Source: CAIKMD01 sp035605975 | Lineage (GTDB): Bacteria > Pseudomonadota > Alphaproteobacteria > ATCC43930 > CGMCC-115725 | NCBI GenBank assembly: GCA_035605975.1 | Contig: DATNGG010000156.1 | Location: 1 to 26,025, forward strand | Reading direction: 5' to 3' | Length of the DNA stretch: 26,025 nucleotides | Part shown: piece after piece, positions 20,422-26,025 of the stretch | Numbering within the stretch: position 1 is the first letter of the stretch | Layout of the letters: each line of letters starts with the position of its first letter | Translations under genes and position numbers: made by a program | The notes under the pieces: model-generated | Told to the model about the DNA's origin: nothing | Database searches by the model: none | Seen by the model: the letters and a program-made list of their open reading frames with translations, nothing else

Positions 20422-23061
20422 GTGGACAATCTGAAAAGCGCGATGGCCGAACCTGCGGCGGCGCTACGCGGCATTCCGCTCGACCTCGCGCCGTTGCTGC
20501 AGCCTTATCTGCGGCACGGCAATCTCTCGCTCAAGATCGAGCGCCTGCCCTCGGGCGCGCGCTTCTCGCGCGGCAGCAACAATGCCGACCGCACCTGGTC
20601 GCTCACCGTCAACGACATCAAGGGGCTGCTCTATATCCCGCCGAAAGGCATGGAGAAGGCGCACACCCTCTCGGTCCGCGTTTTGAGTCTCGAGGAGGAT
20701 TACGGCGCGACGCTCGCGCTGCTCGACGTGCCGGTCTCGCCCGCCAATGCCATGCGGCTCGACGACGAGGCCGAGCTGGCGCGGCTGCGCGACGAGGTCG
20801 CGGCCAAGCAAGCGGCGCTCGCCGAGCGCGAGAGCGCGCTAGCGCAGCAGCGCGGCGGGGCCGCCGGCGCCTCGCGCCAGCAGATCGATGCCGCCATCGC
20901 CGCCGCGCGCAAGAGCTGGGAAGCCGAGCTGCAAAAGCGCCTCGCCGAAGCCGCGGCCTCGGCCTCGGCCGAGTTCGAGCGCAGCCGCGCCGCCTGGCAA
21001 TCGGAGCACGAGGTGCGCCTCGCCGCCGCCGCCGCGCGCGAGAAGGAGATCATCGAGAAATCGCGCGACCGCTCGCGCCAGGAGATCGAGGCGGCGCTAG
21101 CGAAAGCCCAGGAGGGCTGGAAATCCGGCGAGGCCGCGCGCCTTGCCGCGGCCGAGGCGAAATGGCGCCAGGACGCCGATGCAACGATCACCGCGGCGAC
21201 GGAAAAGCTGCGTCAGGCCGAAGCGCAGGCGGCATCGCACGCGAAGGCCGCGAAGGAGCGCGCCGACAGTGGCGAGGTTGCGCGGCTGCGCGACGAGCTG
21301 GCGGCGATGCGGGCTGCGCTCGGCAAGGCGGAAGGCGCCAAGGCCGAGAGCGAGGTCGCGCTGAAACAGGCCGAAGAGCGCTGGAAGGCCGGCGAGGCGG
21401 CGCGCCTCGAAGCGGCCGAGGCGCGTTGGCGCGACGAGGCGGCGCAAGCCGCCGGTCAAGCGGCCGAGCGCGTCAAGCAAATCGAAGCGGCGCTTGCCGA
21501 GGCGCAAAAGGAGGCGAAAGCCGCGAAGGAGCGCGGCGATCAGGCCGAGCTCAAGAAGCTGCGCGAGGCGGTCGCCGCCAAGGATGCGACGCTCGCCAAG
21601 CAGGAAAAGGAGCTCGAGACGCTGGGCGTCGCGGCGCAGAAAGCCGCCGAGAAGGCGCGCGATTTCGCCAAGGCGGAGCTGCAGGCGGCGCTGAAAAAGG
21701 CCGAGGAAGGCTGGAAATCCGCCGAGGCGCAGCGCATGGCCGCTGCCGAGACGCGCCGGCGCGACGAGGCGCAAGCCGCCGCCGAGGCATCCGCGCGCGC
21801 CGATGCCGCGCGCGCCAAGCTCGAAGCGGAGCTGAAGGCGGTGCGCGCCGCGGCGGAGAAGGCGCGCGAGGACGCGAAGGCCGAGCTCGCCGCGACGCTG
21901 AAGCGTGCCGAGCAGGAGTGGAAAAGCGGCGAGGCGGCAAAGCTCGCCGCTGCCGAGGCGCGCTTGCGCCAGCAGCTCGAGCCCGCCCTTGCCGAGGCCA
22001 AGACTCGCGCCGAGCGGGCGGAGGCGGCGCTCGCCGAGAGCCGCAAGGACGGGAAGGCCGCGCGCAAGGGCGGCGAGGATCCGGAGCTGAAGCGCCTGCG
22101 CGACACGCTCGTCGAGCGCGATGCGGCGCTCGCCGAGACGCGCAAGGCGCTCGATCAGGCGAAGGCCGATCGCGAGCAGGCGCTATGGCAGGCGGAAAGC
22201 CAGTGGCGCGCCGAGGAGGCCGAGCGCGTCAGCGCGGCCGAGGCGCGGTTTCGCGAGCAGTCGCGCCACGCGGTCACCGCGGCGACCGAGCGCTTCGAGC
22301 GTGCCGAGGCGGAGCTCGCCGAGGAGCGGGCGCTGGCCAAGACCGTGCGCAATCGCGGCGACGACGCGGAAATCCGCCGCCTCAAGGACGAGCTGGCGGC
22401 GATCGAGGCAAGGCTCGGCGAGCGCGATACGGCTTTGGCCGAGGCCCGCACCGCCGCCGAGACCCAAGCGCGCGCCGCCGCCGAGAGCGAGGCGGCACTG
22501 CGGCAGATCGCGGAAACGCAAAAGAGCGACGGGGCGCCGCGCCTCGTGGTCGAGCCGGGCGAGGCGCCGAAAGCGAAAAAGCGGGGCGACGGCTTGCGTG
22601 GGCGCTTCGCTGGGGCGCTCGCAAGCCAGCGCAAGGCGCAGTTGCTGCGCTTCGGGCTGCGCGGCGGCGCGATCGCCGCGGCGATTGCCGTCGCAATCGT
22701 GGTCCTCCCGCGCGCCGAAACTTTGGTCGCCAAGCATCTTTGGCCGAAGCTCGTCAGCGTCGCCTCGGCGATCAACCCCTTCACCGGCGGTTCCGAGGAA
22801 GCCGCGCCGCCGCCGCTTGTGGCGAAGGCCGAGCCTGCGCTTCCCGAGCATCGCACGGTCGTGGCGGCAGCCAGCGCCAATGTTCGCGCCGGCCCGTCGC
22901 CGGCCGCGGGCGTGATCGCGACGATCTATCGCGGCGAGCAGGTCTCGCCCGTCGATCACCGCGGCATTTGGGTGCAGATCCGCTTTGGCAGCGATGATCC
23001 GCAACACCGCCAGGAGGGCTGGGTCTTCGGCTCGCTCTTGAAGGAAGAGACGGAGCACTGA
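20422..23061 (+). CDS. Coiled-coil membrane protein with adhesin-like N-terminal domain and C-terminal SH3 domain
   Basis: An 879-residue protein. Residues 34-105 (LSLKIERLPSGARFSRGSNN, then DRTWSLTVNDIKGLLYIPPK) resemble the cadherin/VCBS-like units that repeat in giant RTX adhesins. Residues about 112-715 are a very long Ala/Glu/Lys/Arg-rich coiled coil with a recurring unit W-(K/R)-(S/A)-x-EA-x-R-x-AAAEA; the Trp residues lie at about 166, 192, 233, 321, 431, 500 and 595. A basic KAKKRGDGLRGR stretch precedes one membrane helix (about 748-768, AIAAAIAVAIVVL). Residues about 812-876 are a bacterial SH3 domain (SANVRAGPSPAAGVIATIYR, GWVFGSLL). Positive-inside topology puts the coil in the cytoplasm and the SH3 in the periplasm, possibly on peptidoglycan. 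The start is GTG with GGAG upstream. Confidence 0.85.
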   Translation: MDNLKSAMAEPAAALRGIPLDLAPLLQPYLRHGNLSLKIERLPSGARFSRGSNNADRTWSLTVNDIKGLLYIPPKGMEKAHTLSVRVLSLEEDYGATLALLDVPVSPANAMRLDDEAELARLRDEVAAKQAALAERESALAQQRGGAAGASRQQIDAAIAAARKSWEAELQKRLAEAAASASAEFERSRAAWQSEHEVRLAAAAAREKEIIEKSRDRSRQEIEAALAKAQEGWKSGEAARLAAAEAKWRQDADATITAATEKLRQAEAQAASHAKAAKERADSGEVARLRDELAAMRAALGKAEGAKAESEVALKQAEERWKAGEAARLEAAEARWRDEAAQAAGQAAERVKQIEAALAEAQKEAKAAKERGDQAELKKLREAVAAKDATLAKQEKELETLGVAAQKAAEKARDFAKAELQAALKKAEEGWKSAEAQRMAAAETRRRDEAQAAAEASARADAARAKLEAELKAVRAAAEKAREDAKAELAATLKRAEQEWKSGEAAKLAAAEARLRQQLEPALAEAKTRAERAEAALAESRKDGKAARKGGEDPELKRLRDTLVERDAALAETRKALDQAKADREQALWQAESQWRAEEAERVSAAEARFREQSRHAVTAATERFERAEAELAEERALAKTVRNRGDDAEIRRLKDELAAIEARLGERDTALAEARTAAETQARAAAESEAALRQIAETQKSDGAPRLVVEPGEAPKAKKRGDGLRGRFAGALASQRKAQLLRFGLRGGAIAAAIAVAIVVLPRAETLVAKHLWPKLVSVASAINPFTGGSEEAAPPPLVAKAEPALPEHRTVVAAASANVRAGPSPAAGVIATIYRGEQVSPVDHRGIWVQIRFGSDDPQHRQEGWVFGSLLKEETEH

Positions 23062-23080
23062 CCGGCCCGCGCCGGTTGTA
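23062..23080 (+). terminator. Possible weak terminator after the coiled-coil gene
   Basis: ACCGGC-CCGC-GCCGGT, a 6-bp stem with 4-base loop, overlaps the stop codon and is followed only by TGTATT. The poor U-run makes it uncertain. Confidence 0.25.
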
Positions 23081-23219
23081 TTCGGCAGCGCGCCGCTCAA
23101 AACGCAACATCGTTGCACGTTTTCCCGCTTGAAATCCGACCGTCTCTGCTCAGGTCGTGGAGAAGCTTTCGCGCATCGGAGCGGAGCAAGAGGCAAGTGG
23201 CGGACACTGGAGGCAAATC

Positions 23220-23708
23220 ATGGAATCGAAGCGGGAGGATGTGACGGCGGGCATCAGCCGGATGAGCGGGTTGCTCGATTGGTGGGGCGTCGAAGGAAAT
23301 CAGGCGGTGGGCGAGCCCATCAAGCGGTTTCAGCAGCTCGCCTCGGGGCTCCGCCATGCTTACAGCGAGGCCTATGCGGAGGAATTGGACGCGCTCACCG
23401 CCGCCAATGACCGGCTCGCCAAATCCGTGCAGGGCCTGCTGCGCAGCCGCAAATCCGACGAGTTCTTCTCGGCGCAGATGGATATCTTTGCCGGGCTCAT
23501 GGAAAGCGCCTCGCGTCAGGTAACGAACTGGTCGGAGTTGAGCCGGAAAATCCAGCAATGCTGCGCGACTGTCGCGCAAGAAGCGGCGGAAGACATGCGC
23601 CATCACGGCGAGGCGGCTACGGAAGCGGCTACGGAAAGGGCGGCGGACAGCATGCGCGAGGAGCAGCAGCGTCTGCGCCGCGCCGCCCGCGAGAGCGCGC
23701 GCGGCTGA
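23220..23708 (+). CDS. Helical phasin-like protein
   Basis: A 162-residue all-helical cytosolic protein. The sequence has LLDWWGVEGNQAVGEPIKRF and QQLASGLRHAYSEAYAEELD, then LTAANDRLAKSVQGLLRSRK, SDEFFSAQMDIFAGLMESAS and RQVTNWSELSRKIQQCCATV. The spacing of hydrophobic residues and the helix-only pattern recall phasin-like proteins that coat storage granules, but this is a resemblance, not a confident family call. No granule or PHB gene lies nearby. The ATG at 23220 is chosen because GGAGG lies 7 bases upstream; the frame is open to 23157. It follows the large coiled-coil gene by 158 bases, so a shared transcript is possible but not shown. A long antisense frame over the same DNA is rejected. 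Confidence 0.7.
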   Translation: MESKREDVTAGISRMSGLLDWWGVEGNQAVGEPIKRFQQLASGLRHAYSEAYAEELDALTAANDRLAKSVQGLLRSRKSDEFFSAQMDIFAGLMESASRQVTNWSELSRKIQQCCATVAQEAAEDMRHHGEAATEAATERAADSMREEQQRLRRAARESARG

Positions 23709-23790
23709 GGCCGCACGCCGCGGCGGCAAAATCGCATCGCCTTCAAAATTTCACAATTGGCGGGCGCTTGCCGGTGCTAGCGTCCGCGGA

Positions 23791-23958
23791 ATGGCCTTCG
23801 ATGGCACGCGAGCGCAGTTTTACCGGCATCGCGCCCGCGAGGTGCGCGAGACCGCCGAAACCTGCCGCTACCCCGAAATCCGCGAGCAACTTCGCGCGAT
23901 TGCCGAGCAGTACGACGCGCTTGCGCGCATCGCCGAAGAGCCGCGGCGGCCGGGGTGA
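23791..23958 (+). CDS. Short hypothetical protein, 55 residues
   Basis: ATG to TGA encodes MAFDGTRAQFYRHRAREVRE, then TAETCRYPEIREQLRAIAEQ, YDALARIAEEPRRPG. The pattern F-x-RHRA-x-E-x-R-x-x-A, a proline near the middle, R-x-Q-L-x-x-IA-x-QY-x-x-LA is that of a small alpha-helical hairpin protein family seen often in Alphaproteobacteria (from memory). Helices about 7-24 and 28-48 would pack as a hairpin. No clear ribosome site precedes the ATG, though a TAGCGT element at 23778-23783 could be a -10 box. Function unknown. Confidence 0.65.
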   Translation: MAFDGTRAQFYRHRAREVRETAETCRYPEIREQLRAIAEQYDALARIAEEPRRPG

Positions 23959-23974
23959 TGCATCAATTTTCGAT

Positions 23975-24034
23975 CGTCATTGCCGGGCTTGACCCGGCAA
24001 TCCATGGACCCGCGGGTCAAGCCCGCGGGTGACG
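23975..24034. repeat. Double-hairpin intergenic repeat, third family
   Basis: Two adjacent perfect hairpins: TTGCCGGG-CTTGA-CCCGGCAA (23980-24000) and ACCCGCGGG-TCAAG-CCCGCGGGT (24008-24030). Both contain the shared core GGG(C/T)TTGACCC or its complement, and outer CGTCA/TGACG close the unit. The family is common in alphaproteobacterial intergenic regions (from memory). It separates the convergent 55-residue gene and the envelope protein gene and could act as a terminator for both. Confidence 0.8.
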
Positions 24035-24049
24035 ACGAAGGAAGGTGTT

Positions 24050-24865
24050 CTACCGGATCTCGAGCGCCGACAGCGTCTCGGAATTGAGCTGGCCGCTGGC
24101 CTTCATGCCTTTCGAGCGCTGGAAATTCTTCACCGCGGCCGAGGTGTTGGGCCCCCATTGGCCATCGATGTTGTCGCGCACGTAAAAGCCGAGATCGTGC
24201 AGCTTCTGCTGCACCTTGAAGATCGTGTCGGAGGAGACGGCCGAGGCGGAACGCGGGGCGGCTTGGCGTGCCGCCGGCGCCGGCGCGGGACGCAGCGTAT
24301 TGGCGGCGACCGGCACCCAATTGCCGTCTGCTTGCTGGCATGCCGTGTTCTGGGTCTCCTGGCGCTGGCCGTTGATGACGGCGTCGGTGACATAGCGGCG
24401 GCAGGGCTCGCCATTGGGCCCGCGCAGATCGGCGGTCGGCGTCACCCAATAGCTCGACCCGGTCGAGGGATTCTGCCATGCGACCGGTTGGTTGGTCGGC
24501 GCGTTCTGCAGCGAGGTGCCGACGCAGCCGCGATCGCTCGAATCCATCGAGCGGCCGATATAGCCGCCGCCGACCGCGCCGCCCAGCACGCCGACAATGG
24601 TGGCGACGGTGTTGCCGCTGCCCTTGCCGAATTGGCTGCCGAGGAGGCCGCCGGCCGCCGCGCCCGCGGCGCTGCCGACGAGGTTGCCGGTCGAGGTGCT
24701 GAAAATCTGCGACAGCGCGCTCTGATCGCAATAGCGCTGATCGGTGCCGTAGGTGTTGCCCTGCGCCCGCGCGGGCGCGGCGCCAAAAGTGCTCGCGGCG
24801 AGCGCTGCGGCGAGAACGAGCGCGCCGCCGAAGCGGCGGGCGGGAAGCAAAGAGCGGGGGATCAT
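24050..24865 (-). CDS. Glycine-zipper envelope protein with peptidoglycan-binding domain
   Basis: A 271-residue exported protein. Signal peptide 1-34 (ALVLAAALAASTFGAAPARA). A glycine zipper of the 17-kDa-antigen type (about 60-105, VGSAAGAAAGGLLGSQFGKG and IVGVLGGAVGGGYIGRSMD) probably embeds in or aligns along a membrane. Next comes a surface-antigen domain (about 146-187, LRGPNGEPCRRYVTDAVING, QRQETQNTACQQADGNW) with two Cys. After an Ala/Pro linker, residues 213-270 form a peptidoglycan-binding domain (VQQKLHDLGFYVRDNIDGQW, AAVKNFQRSKGMKASGQLN). It therefore probably links the outer membrane to the cell wall. The ATG at 24865 has a perfect AGGAGGT 6 bases upstream. The gene is divergent from the ThDP enzyme gene. 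Confidence 0.92.
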   Translation of the reverse strand: MIPRSLLPARRFGGALVLAAALAASTFGAAPARAQGNTYGTDQRYCDQSALSQIFSTSTGNLVGSAAGAAAGGLLGSQFGKGSGNTVATIVGVLGGAVGGGYIGRSMDSSDRGCVGTSLQNAPTNQPVAWQNPSTGSSYWVTPTADLRGPNGEPCRRYVTDAVINGQRQETQNTACQQADGNWVPVAANTLRPAPAPAARQAAPRSASAVSSDTIFKVQQKLHDLGFYVRDNIDGQWGPNTSAAVKNFQRSKGMKASGQLNSETLSALEIR

Positions 24866-25012
24866 GCGTCACCTCCTGTGGCGGTGAGCATAGCCGCAGA
24901 TCGACGCGAGGCCAATCGAAGTTGGCCAGGCCGCAGGAGTGCGCGCTGCGCCTCGCGGAGCGGCACGGCCCTGCTATGATGGGCAAAACGCGGCGAGCGG
25001 CGGAAGGGCAGG

Positions 25013-25069
25013 ATGACGAAGCTTCGGGACCCAATGGCGGGGCGCGCCGGCGCGGCGCGGCCATCATGA
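25013..25069 (+). other. Possible 18-codon leader frame
   Basis: ATG to TGA encodes MTKLRDPMAGRAGAARPS. AAGGG lies 4 bases upstream. Its stop overlaps the ATG of the ThDP enzyme gene (ATGA), which lacks a good ribosome site of its own, so translation of the leader could help start the enzyme gene. Chance is a real alternative for a frame this short. Confidence 0.3.
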
Positions 25070-26025
25070 ACGGCGCCGAAAGCCTGGTGCGCACGCTCGT
25101 TGCCGGCGGCATCGAGCTGTGCTTTGCCAATCCCGGCACCTCGGAGATGCATTTCGTCGCGGCGCTCGACCGGGTGGACGGCATGCGCTGCGTCCTGGGG
25201 CTGTTCGAGGGCGTCGTGACCGGCGCCGCCGACGGCTATTACCGGATGAGCGACAACCCGGCCGCGACCTTGCTGCATCTCGGCCCCGGCCTCGCCAACG
25301 GTCTTGCCAACGTCCACAACGCGAACAAAGCGATGTCGGGCATGGTCAACATCATCGGCGACCATGCGACCTATCACCGGCAATACGACGCGCCGCTGAC
25401 CTCCGACATCGAGGGGCTGGCGCGGCCGTCCTCGCATTGGGTCAAGACCTCGCCCGATGCGATGTCGATCGCCCGGGACGGCGCCGAGGCGATCGCCGCG
25501 GCGCGGACGCCGCCGGGCCAGATCGCGAGCCTCATCCTGCCGGCCGACACGGCGTGGAACGACGGCACGGGGCCAGTCGCGGTGCCATCGCCCGAGAAGC
25601 TCGGGGCGCCATCGCGCGAGGCGGTCGCCGAGGCGGCGCGCGTGCTGCGCTCGGGCGAACCGACGCTGATCCTCCTGACCGGCCGCGCGGTGCGCGCCGA
25701 CGGGTTGGAGCTCGCCGGCAAGATCGCCCAGAAATGCGGCGCGCGGATCATGGCGCAGGGCTCCAACGCGCGCACCCAGCGCGGGCGCGGCCGGGTATCG
25801 GTCGAGCGCATCCCCTATGTTGTCGACCAGGCGCTCAAAGTGCTCGACGGGTTGAAGCATGTGATCCTCGTCGGCGCGAAGATGCCGGTCGCGTTCTTCG
25901 CCTATCCGAACAAGCCGAGCCGCCTGACGCCGGAGGGCTGCGAGGGGCATGTGCTGGCGCGGCCCGAGGAGGACCAGATCCAGGCCTTGGAATGGCTGTG
26001 CGACGAGGTCGGCGCGCGCGGGACG
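25066..26025 (+). CDS. ThDP-dependent enzyme, acetolactate synthase large-subunit-like (5' part)
   Basis: The first 320 residues; the gene runs off the right edge, and such proteins usually have over 500. The ThDP-binding N-terminal (PYR) domain starts NGAESLVRTLVAGGIELCFA, then NPGTSEMHFVAALDRV, with the catalytic glutamate at E48 in LFEGVVTGAADGY, where it activates the ThDP aminopyrimidine. LHLGPGLANGLANVHNANKA and the VNIIGDHATYHRQYDAPLTS part are typical of the catabolic or unassigned acetolactate-synthase-like branch rather than of IlvB. A middle domain (about 185-315) follows, with HVILVGAKMPVAFFAY. The C-terminal PP domain is outside the window. The start at 25066 fits the family, while an in-frame ATG at 24976 would add an unusual Arg/Gly-rich leader. 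The actual reaction is unknown. Confidence 0.9.
   Translation, partial: MNGAESLVRTLVAGGIELCFANPGTSEMHFVAALDRVDGMRCVLGLFEGVVTGAADGYYRMSDNPAATLLHLGPGLANGLANVHNANKAMSGMVNIIGDHATYHRQYDAPLTSDIEGLARPSSHWVKTSPDAMSIARDGAEAIAAARTPPGQIASLILPADTAWNDGTGPVAVPSPEKLGAPSREAVAEAARVLRSGEPTLILLTGRAVRADGLELAGKIAQKCGARIMAQGSNARTQRGRGRVSVERIPYVVDQALKVLDGLKHVILVGAKMPVAFFAYPNKPSRLTPEGCEGHVLARPEEDQIQALEWLCDEVGARGT

Noticed and set aside
20376..22997. Rightward open frame of 873 codons over the coiled-coil gene
   Set aside because: Composed of Arg/Gly/Ala-rich antiframe sequence from repeated coiled-coil codons; no ribosome site, and the frame from GTG 20422 has clear domains and an SH3 end.
23220..23708. Firm phasin assignment
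   Set aside because: Only the general helical pattern supports it; no PHB genes are nearby, so it is given as phasin-like at reduced confidence.
23097..23729. Leftward 210-codon frame over the phasin-like gene
   Set aside because: The rightward frame has a good ribosome site and an amphipathic-helical pattern; the leftward one has neither.
23868..25184. Leftward 438-codon frame over the envelope protein and ThDP enzyme
   Set aside because: It reads through a double-hairpin repeat and antiframe of two well-supported genes.

Overview
The window is high-GC DNA with dense genes, alphaproteobacterial codon use and Shine-Dalgarno starts. Its character (several stand-alone ABC substrate-binding proteins, many small DUF proteins, dispersed palindromic intergenic repeats) suggests a metabolically versatile soil or aquatic alphaproteobacterium of the Hyphomicrobiales/Rhodospirillales type. 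That placement is inference from style, not from a marker gene. No rRNA, tRNA, CRISPR array, transposase or phage gene was seen. It reads as ordinary chromosome with accessory, mostly uncharacterised genes.

Layout. 1-1250: 5' part of a LivK-type binding protein (-), then a glutathione S-transferase (+) closed by a strong terminator. 1257-4219: a deacetylase/DUF1772 pair (-) and a divergent arginine-rich disordered protein (+), flanked by two copies of a palindromic repeat. 4234-5584: a membrane-anchored small protein, a PAS-like protein and a 70-residue protein (all -). 5635-6990: an ECF sigma factor with a SnoaL-like C-terminal domain, divergent from a small ABM-like protein. The spacer carries a long inverted repeat with mirror-image ECF-type promoters. 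7143-11698: an exported OmpA-family protein with a duplicated N-terminal domain, a large exported cysteine-containing protein in the same operon, and a convergent exported protein. 11876-14100: a GlxA-type regulator divergent from a DUF1330-DUF4242-DUF6632 operon.

14131-19117: an MFS transporter, a LivK-type binding protein, an MSMEG_1061-type PPOX flavoprotein and a NMT1/SsuA-type binding protein, separated by more repeat copies. 19261-20168: a lipoprotein (DUF3568-like) and an overlapping exported protein. 20422-23708: an 879-residue coiled-coil membrane protein with an adhesin-like N-terminal domain and a C-terminal SH3 domain, then a helical phasin-like protein. 23791-26025: a 55-residue protein, a glycine-zipper/peptidoglycan-binding envelope protein (-), and the first 320 residues of an acetolactate-synthase-like ThDP enzyme (+).

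How the genes work together. The best-supported regulatory unit is the ECF sigma factor with its divergent target. The GlxA regulator probably controls its divergent three-gene operon. Envelope functions recur: OmpA, a glycine-zipper protein, a lipoprotein and an SH3 membrane protein. The three binding proteins lack ABC permeases in the window and must rely on partners elsewhere or act as sensors. The most novel items are the mirrored ECF promoter pair, the four-copy palindromic repeat with a fixed central hairpin, the coiled-coil protein with its unusual domain order, and the OmpA/718-residue exported protein pair.
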